From Clostridiales bacterium (GTDB taxonomy: Bacteria > Bacillota > Clostridia > Saccharofermentanales > UBA5734), in NCBI GenBank assembly GCA_007135995.1, contig SLHU01000093.1, forward strand, positions 1-7,153: a stretch of DNA of 7,153 bases, read 5' to 3'. Positions 1 to 4,505 of this stretch are shown here, piece after piece; the first letter of the stretch is position 1; the number at the start of each line of letters is the position of its first letter. The notes under the pieces were generated by a model that was not told the origin of the DNA, made no database searches, and worked only from the letters and a program-made list of their open reading frames with translations. A program made the translations under genes and the position numbers.

Positions 1-128
1 ACATGGCTGAAACCGGCGCGTCACAAAATCCAGCTGCAGCAGCTGTCAGATACTGCAGTCAGTGCGGCCAGCAGCTGTCATCTGCCGATGTCAGATTCTG
101 CCGGCACTGCGGTCACGCCTACCGGTAG
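1..128 (+). CDS. C-terminal end of a zinc-ribbon protein (5' partial)
   Basis: The reading frame is open from the left edge and stops at TAG 126-128. It contains an ATG at base 3, so the visible part is at most 41 residues plus whatever lies upstream. Counted from that ATG, cysteines sit at 18, 21, 33 and 36, in two CXXCG knuckles separated by eleven residues (YCSQCG and FCRHCG). This is the usual pattern of a double-CXXC zinc ribbon, which binds one structural Zn ion. An Ala/Gln-rich linker (residues 5-15) precedes the ribbon, as is common when such a ribbon caps the C-terminus of a longer membrane or regulatory protein. The main domain is outside the window, so no function can be assigned. 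A free-standing 41-aa zinc-ribbon protein is possible but less likely, because no ribosome binding site can be seen before base 3. Confidence 0.7.
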   Translation, partial: MAETGASQNPAAAAVRYCSQCGQQLSSADVRFCRHCGHAYR

Positions 129-198
129 CCGTTGAACGTCAGCCCGATATCATCTTTACGGCATGTTCATGAAAACGCCTGACTTTACAAGAAAGTGC

Positions 199-226
199 TT
201 GACGAAATGAGGTATACTTATATAAA
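199..226 (+). promoter_or_regulatory. Sigma70/SigA-type promoter for the DUF362 gene
   Basis: A -35 box TTGACG (199-204) and a -10 box TATAAA (221-226) are separated by 16 bases; each differs from consensus at one position. Transcription would begin near 233, giving a leader of about 34 bases before the ATG at 267. The site lies between the stop of the zinc-ribbon gene and the DUF362 gene, on the same strand. A second hexamer, TATACT (213-218), sits only 8 bases from the -35 box, too close to be used with it. Confidence 0.6.
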
Positions 227-251
227 GAGATAGAAATGAAATTTACAGATG

Positions 252-256
252 AAGGA
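252..256 (+). promoter_or_regulatory. Ribosome binding site deciding the DUF362 start
   Basis: AAGGA lies 10 bases before the ATG at 267. The earlier in-frame ATG at 249 has only the A-rich GAAATTTACAG before it, with no Shine-Dalgarno match, and would sit about 16 bases from the predicted transcription start. This favours 267 as the real start. Confidence 0.5.
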
Positions 257-266
257 CAAAGCAAAC

Positions 267-1394
267 ATGCAGAATAACGAACTCATCATATGCTACGGAG
301 ACCAGCCGCAGAGTATGACCCGCAGGCTGCTGGAACAGATAAAGCCTGAACAAGGTCTGGATCACAACGCGAAAATCGGCATCAAGCCCAACCTGGTTGT
401 CCCCAGCCCGGCAGAAGACGGGGCAACCACCCACCCGGAGATCGTTGAGGCGATCGTTCTTTATTTCCAGGAACACGGCTGCCGGAACCTGGTAATTCTT
501 GAGGGCTCCTGGGTAGGCAGTAAAACGTCTCATGCTTTTAAACGCTGCGGCTATCAGGCGCTTGCAAAAAAGCTGAATGTGCCGCTGATCGATCTGCAGG
601 AGGACGATAGTGTACCGCTTGCCGCCGAATGCATGACCGTTCAGGTCTGCAGCCAGGTGACCGGACTGGATGTCCTGATCAATGTCCCGGTCCTCAAAGG
701 CCACTGCCAGACCGGCATGACATGCGCGCTCAAAAACATGAAAGGCTGCATTACCAATCGTGAGAAGCGCCGCTTTCATTCCATGGGGCTGCATATGCCA
801 ATCGCCGCGCTCAGCACGCTGATCCGCCAGGACCTGATCATCATCGACGGGCTGTGCGGCGACCTGACTTTTGAAGAAGGCGGCCACCCGGTTGCGATGA
901 ACCGGATCATTGCCGCCAAAGACCCGGTGCTGGCCGACAGCTACGCTGCGCAGCTGCTGGGCTTTGATCTGAGCGATGTTCCCTATATTCAGATGGCTGA
1001 AAAGATGGGAACCGGCAGTGCAGATGTCAGCCAGGCGCTGGTGACTGAACTGAATCACGACCAGGAAACACCGGTGTGCCAGCCAAAGCCGCTTCGCGAC
1101 CGGCCTTATGTGCGCCAGATAGAAGAAGACCAGGCTTGCTCAGCCTGCTACGGCAGCCTGATCCATGCCCTGGAGCGCCTGTATGAGCGCGGCGCGGACA
1201 CGCATCTGAGGCAAACACAGTTTTTGATCGGCCAGGGTTTCAAAGGTAAACCCGGCGCTTCTTATCAAAACCGTCAGCATGGTAAACAGCAAGCCCTTGG
1301 TATCGGCGCCTGCACAGCCGGCTGCAAGCAATTTATTCCCGGCTGTCCGCCAAAAGCAAAAGAGATTCTTGCCTTTTTATCTAAATTAGATTAG
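267..1394 (+). CDS. DUF362 family protein with a cysteine-rich, probable Fe-S C-terminus
   Basis: The product is 375 aa from ATG 267, or 381 aa from the in-frame ATG 249, which has no ribosome binding site. Residue numbers here count from 267. The body matches the DUF362 family as I know it: an early KPN segment (K40-N42), a THPE segment, the strand VILEGSW, and the central block PVLKGHCQTGMTCALKNMKG followed by an IIIDG strand. The C-terminus carries C291-X2-C294 in CSACYGS, then C349-X3-C353-X6-C360 in GACTAGC...GCPP. That set suggests an iron-sulfur cluster, as many DUF362 proteins are ferredoxin-like. There is no signal peptide, so it is probably cytoplasmic. The biochemical role of the family is not settled; redox or metal-related roles are guesses. 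It probably has its own promoter at 199-226. It ends 160 bases before the first CotH-type gene, so cotranscription is possible but unproven. Family call is firm, function unknown. Confidence 0.85.
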   Translation: MQNNELIICYGDQPQSMTRRLLEQIKPEQGLDHNAKIGIKPNLVVPSPAEDGATTHPEIVEAIVLYFQEHGCRNLVILEGSWVGSKTSHAFKRCGYQALAKKLNVPLIDLQEDDSVPLAAECMTVQVCSQVTGLDVLINVPVLKGHCQTGMTCALKNMKGCITNREKRRFHSMGLHMPIAALSTLIRQDLIIIDGLCGDLTFEEGGHPVAMNRIIAAKDPVLADSYAAQLLGFDLSDVPYIQMAEKMGTGSADVSQALVTELNHDQETPVCQPKPLRDRPYVRQIEEDQACSACYGSLIHALERLYERGADTHLRQTQFLIGQGFKGKPGASYQNRQHGKQQALGIGACTAGCKQFIPGCPPKAKEILAFLSKLD

Positions 1395-1509
1395 GGTTTT
1401 AGATATGAACCAGGCTTGCAGAATTTTTTCATTCGCTTCGCCTATTGTTTTCGTTCACCGCGTCTTCAAAACAGGCTAAACCGTTACAGCGCCAATCACA
1501 AAACGTCCC

Positions 1510-1530
1510 TGAAAGCTGACAACGCTTTCA
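1510..1530. repeat. Perfect 7-bp inverted repeat in the leader of the first CotH gene
   Basis: TGAAAGC (1510-1516) and GCTTTCA (1524-1530) are perfect inverse complements around a 7-base loop, TGACAAC. The element ends 7 bases before the AAGGAG ribosome binding site. No T-run follows, so it is not a typical Rho-independent terminator for the DUF362 gene. It could be a small RNA hairpin beside the ribosome binding site or an operator half-site pair. A chance match cannot be excluded. Confidence 0.3.
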
Positions 1531-1537
1531 AACCAGC

Positions 1538-1543
1538 AAGGAG
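1538..1543 (+). promoter_or_regulatory. Ribosome binding site of the first CotH-type gene
   Basis: AAGGAG is the only strong Shine-Dalgarno match in the gap. It lies 11 bases before GTG 1555 and 14 bases before the directly adjacent ATG 1558. The spacing is longer than ideal for both and favours the GTG slightly; the two choices differ by one residue. Confidence 0.6.
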
Positions 1544-1554
1544 TCACGCACACA

Positions 1555-4383
1555 GTGATGTTTATCAGCCAGATCAGAGATCACAGAAAAGGTATTGCCT
1601 TGACCGTCGGGTTTATTATCCTGCTGGGTCTGTTGGCGTTTGTATTTTTTGGCAATCCGGCGATCCGATTTGATGACTCGCAGCTGGAAAGTCTGGTTCG
1701 CGAAGTAATTGACAAGCCAGAAGGCGCGATTAATAAAAGTGATCTGCTGAATGTACAGGAGCTGGACGCATCCGGTCTAGAGCTTGAATCGACAGATGGC
1801 CTGCAGTACATGATTAAGCTGCAGGTGCTGAATCTGGAAGATAACCGGATCAGCAGCCTGATAAACCTGGCACCGCTGGAAGAACTGACAACGCTGAATC
1901 TGAGAAATAATCTGCTGGAAAACATTTCGCCCCTGGAACAGCTGCAAAACCTTCAGGTGCTTGATCTTCGCGGCAACCGCATTCAGGATATCAGTCCGCT
2001 GGCATCATTAACTGCGCTGGAAGAACTGAATCTGCGCGACAATTACCTGACCGATCTTACGCCGCTGAGCGGCCTTGTTCATCTGCAGTACCTCAACTTG
2101 CATTCAAATGAGATGATCCATTCCATCCAGCCGCTAAGCGGCCTGACGAACCTGGAGACCCTGATACTGCGCGATGTGCCGGTTGGCTCAGATATCACCG
2201 CCCTGGAGGATATGATCCGTCTGCACCGGCTCAACCTGCGCAATACCGGTATCCGCGACACACAGGTGCTGGCCGGCCTGATGGCGCAGGGGGCTTTACA
2301 GGATAATCCGGCGCTTGACATTGAGGCGGATGTCAATTTACTGGAAAATGAATTGACGGCACAAGCAAGAGATCCGGCGGCGCCCATCCGGCCCTACTGG
2401 GATAAGATAACACACCGGCAGCCTTTGCAGCTGCCGGATCTGGGGAATACGTATCTGCCGCCGACATTCTCACGAATCGGCGGTTTTTTTACCGAGGGCT
2501 TTGAGCTTGAAATCAAAAGCTTCTATCCGCAGCATCAGATTTACTATACACGCGACGGTTCGGTGCCGACAGCCGGCAGCAAGCTGTATGAAGGGCCGGT
2601 TCAAGTTGACAGCCGCAGTCAGGAATCGCCGCAGATCGCCAGAATCCCGACCAGTCACGATTTCCAGGCACCGCCGGACGATATCTTTATGGCGACTGTT
2701 ATCAGAGCCGCTGTCTTTGACCACAACGGCCAACAGGTGAGCCCGGTAAGCACCGAAACCTATCTGGTAGATCCGCTGGGCGCAGAGCGTTTTTCGCTGC
2801 CTGTGATCTCGCTGAGCACGGATGCAGATTTTCTGTTTGATCCTGAAATTGGCATCTATACAGCAGACCTGGCGTCAGAACGCGGCCTGAGTATGGAGCG
2901 CCCGGCTCATCTGGCTTTTTACGAAGCGGACGGGACCTTCGGGTTTGACCAGCATATTGGCCTTCGGATCCATGGCGGCTGGACCAGGCGGCACAGCCAG
3001 AAATCACTGCGGCTTTACGCTCGACCTGAATATGATACACAGGACACGTTTAACTATACGTTCTTCCCGGGCTATTCAAAAAGCGGCCGGGATGAACCGC
3101 TTGAGACTTTCGGCACCTTGCTGCTTCGAAACTCAGGCAATGACTGGCACAGCACCCTCCTGCGCGACGCGTATCTGCAAAGCCTCGTAGCGCATCTGGA
3201 CAGCATTGAAACACAGGCCTACCGGCCGGTGATTGTGCTGATCAACGGTGAATACTGGGGCATTCATAATGTCCGTGAACGTTATGACCTGCATTACTTT
3301 CAGCATCACTTTGATCTGGATGAACAGGAGGCAGTTATCCTGACAACCAACGCATCACTGAAAGAAGGCACTGTGCAGGACCGCATCGATTTTCTTGACC
3401 TTCGCCAGTCAATCAGCCAGGAGGCGATGTTTTTTGATGCCAGTTTACAGATGGCTGAAGATGAGCTGGATCTGCAAAGCCTGATTGATTATTTCACTGC
3501 TAATATCTATTATGGTAACCATGACTGGCCGCATAACAATATCGATTACTGGCGGGTGCGTCCGCAGGACGCCAGAGAAGACGAACCCCTGCTCGACGGC
3601 CGCTGGCGCTGGCTGCTCTACGATACCGATCACGGATTTGGCCTTTACGGCGAGCCACAAGGAGACCGCTACGACGTTTTTCGCGAGCATTACGGACCGC
3701 TGAGCGGCTATCAGGCAAATTCACTGATGTGGGCCATCACCCCTAAAAGCTTCGCAAATCAGCAAGAATGGCCAAACATCTTTTTGCACCATCTGCTGGA
3801 TAATGAAACCTTTAAAAACCGCTTCATCAACGCGATGGCAGACGCCTTGAACAGCAGCTTTGAACCGCAAAGAGCCATAGACAGACTAGATGACATGGCC
3901 GCCCACATTGAACCGGAAATAGACGAACATATCAGCCGCTGGCAGGCGATTCCCGACAGGTATACCTGGGAGGAAAACCTAAACGTGATGCGCACCTTTG
4001 CAAGAGAAAGGCCTGGCTATCTGCGCCGCTATTACCAGGAACACTTTGAACTGCCCGGAACTGCCGCAGTCACGCTGCGGACCGACCCGGCGAAGGGCTC
4101 TGTCAAGATAAACAGCCTTCACATCGCAGCAGGCACACCCGGCGTCATCAATCCTGCAAACTGGTCCGGCATCTATTTCAAAGATGTACCGGTCACACTG
4201 CAGGCTATCCCGAACCAGGGTTACCGCTTTGCCGGCTGGGAGAGCGCGAAACCAGAAGTCGGCAATTTTGACCGCGAGCGTGATACAATCATTTTAATAA
4301 TCGATGCTGATACTGAGATCCGGGCCCTGTTTGAAACCGAAGATGAAACCGAAGATGAAACTGAAGATGAAAGTGCCGGATAA
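1555..4383 (+). CDS. Membrane-anchored LRR-CotH atypical kinase with InlB-like domain and acidic tail
   Basis: The product is 942 aa from GTG 1555 (941 from ATG 1558). Residues 13-33 form a strongly hydrophobic segment after a basic stretch, with no AxA cleavage site, so it looks like an uncleaved signal anchor with the rest outside the cell. Residues 66-246 are eight SDS22/internalin-type leucine-rich repeats, mostly 22 residues long (LxxLxLxxNxIxDIxPL). Residues ~303-405 are a chitobiase/FN3-like beta domain (YYTRDGSVP). The CotH kinase domain covers about 415-800: K483 in QKSLRLYAR, RNSGNDW, NGEYWGIHNVRERYD (564-578), the catalytic-loop-like D657/N662 in NHDWPHNN, and metal-binding-like D690/D692 in DTDHGFG. 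Residues ~832-926 resemble a divergent InlB B-repeat (PVTLQAIPNQGYRFAGW). The end is an acidic ETED repeat. Bacillus subtilis CotH phosphorylates spore coat proteins; this protein is far longer and has an LRR domain, so its substrate is unknown. No cysteine, LPXTG or dockerin is present. Domain calls are firm, activity inferred. Confidence 0.9.
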   Translation: MMFISQIRDHRKGIALTVGFIILLGLLAFVFFGNPAIRFDDSQLESLVREVIDKPEGAINKSDLLNVQELDASGLELESTDGLQYMIKLQVLNLEDNRISSLINLAPLEELTTLNLRNNLLENISPLEQLQNLQVLDLRGNRIQDISPLASLTALEELNLRDNYLTDLTPLSGLVHLQYLNLHSNEMIHSIQPLSGLTNLETLILRDVPVGSDITALEDMIRLHRLNLRNTGIRDTQVLAGLMAQGALQDNPALDIEADVNLLENELTAQARDPAAPIRPYWDKITHRQPLQLPDLGNTYLPPTFSRIGGFFTEGFELEIKSFYPQHQIYYTRDGSVPTAGSKLYEGPVQVDSRSQESPQIARIPTSHDFQAPPDDIFMATVIRAAVFDHNGQQVSPVSTETYLVDPLGAERFSLPVISLSTDADFLFDPEIGIYTADLASERGLSMERPAHLAFYEADGTFGFDQHIGLRIHGGWTRRHSQKSLRLYARPEYDTQDTFNYTFFPGYSKSGRDEPLETFGTLLLRNSGNDWHSTLLRDAYLQSLVAHLDSIETQAYRPVIVLINGEYWGIHNVRERYDLHYFQHHFDLDEQEAVILTTNASLKEGTVQDRIDFLDLRQSISQEAMFFDASLQMAEDELDLQSLIDYFTANIYYGNHDWPHNNIDYWRVRPQDAREDEPLLDGRWRWLLYDTDHGFGLYGEPQGDRYDVFREHYGPLSGYQANSLMWAITPKSFANQQEWPNIFLHHLLDNETFKNRFINAMADALNSSFEPQRAIDRLDDMAAHIEPEIDEHISRWQAIPDRYTWEENLNVMRTFARERPGYLRRYYQEHFELPGTAAVTLRTDPAKGSVKINSLHIAAGTPGVINPANWSGIYFKDVPVTLQAIPNQGYRFAGWESAKPEVGNFDRERDTIILIIDADTEIRALFETEDETEDETEDESAG
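4333..4368 (+). repeat. Three tandem 12-bp units encoding ETED
   Basis: GAAACCGAAGAT occurs at 4333-4344 and 4345-4356, and with one change (GAAACTGAAGAT) at 4357-4368. The next codons, GAAAGTGCCGGA, end the gene. The units encode (Glu-Thr-Glu-Asp)x3 at residues 927-938 of the first CotH protein. In-frame 12-bp units can expand or contract by slippage without breaking the gene, so tail length may vary between strains. Confidence 0.85.
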
Positions 4384-4505
4384 GTACGGATCTTTTATCA
4401 AATATAGTTAAAAACAGGTTGTAAAAATAGTCAATAAAGGCAGTTTTCACCAGCTGCATCATCAGAATGAGGCGGCAGGCAGCGCTGAAAAGGAAAAACG
4501 AAACC
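4384..4505. other. Intergenic gap between the two CotH-type genes
   Basis: The first 60 bases are AT-rich. They contain a -10-like TATAGT (4403-4408), but no -35 match lies at the right distance, and TTGTAA (4419-4424) has no -10 box after it. No hairpin with a T-run was found, so there is no clear terminator for the first gene. Read-through from the first gene into the second is the simplest reading; a weak internal promoter is possible. Confidence 0.4.
4489..4494 (+). promoter_or_regulatory. Ribosome binding site of the second CotH-type gene
   Basis: AAAGGA lies 11 bases before ATG 4506. This supports 4506 over the in-frame ATG at 4467, which has no Shine-Dalgarno match and would put a 13-residue basic extension before the signal peptide. 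Confidence 0.55.

Noticed and set aside
243..1058. 271-codon minus-strand open frame
   Set aside because: It lies inside the DUF362 gene, whose plus-strand product has clear family motifs. The antisense product shows no recognisable domain.
1381..1402. CTAAA...TTTTAG around the DUF362 stop as a terminator
   Set aside because: Only a 5-bp AT-rich stem with a long loop and no following T-run; too weak to call.
1416..1673. 85-codon plus-strand frame crossing the gap before the first CotH gene
   Set aside because: It starts at a TTG without a ribosome binding site, overlaps the first CotH gene in another frame, and its sequence resembles no known protein.
4467..4505. Upstream ATG (4467) as start of the second CotH gene
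   Set aside because: It has no Shine-Dalgarno match, whereas AAAGGA precedes 4506. Starting at 4506 places a normal signal peptide at the N-terminus.
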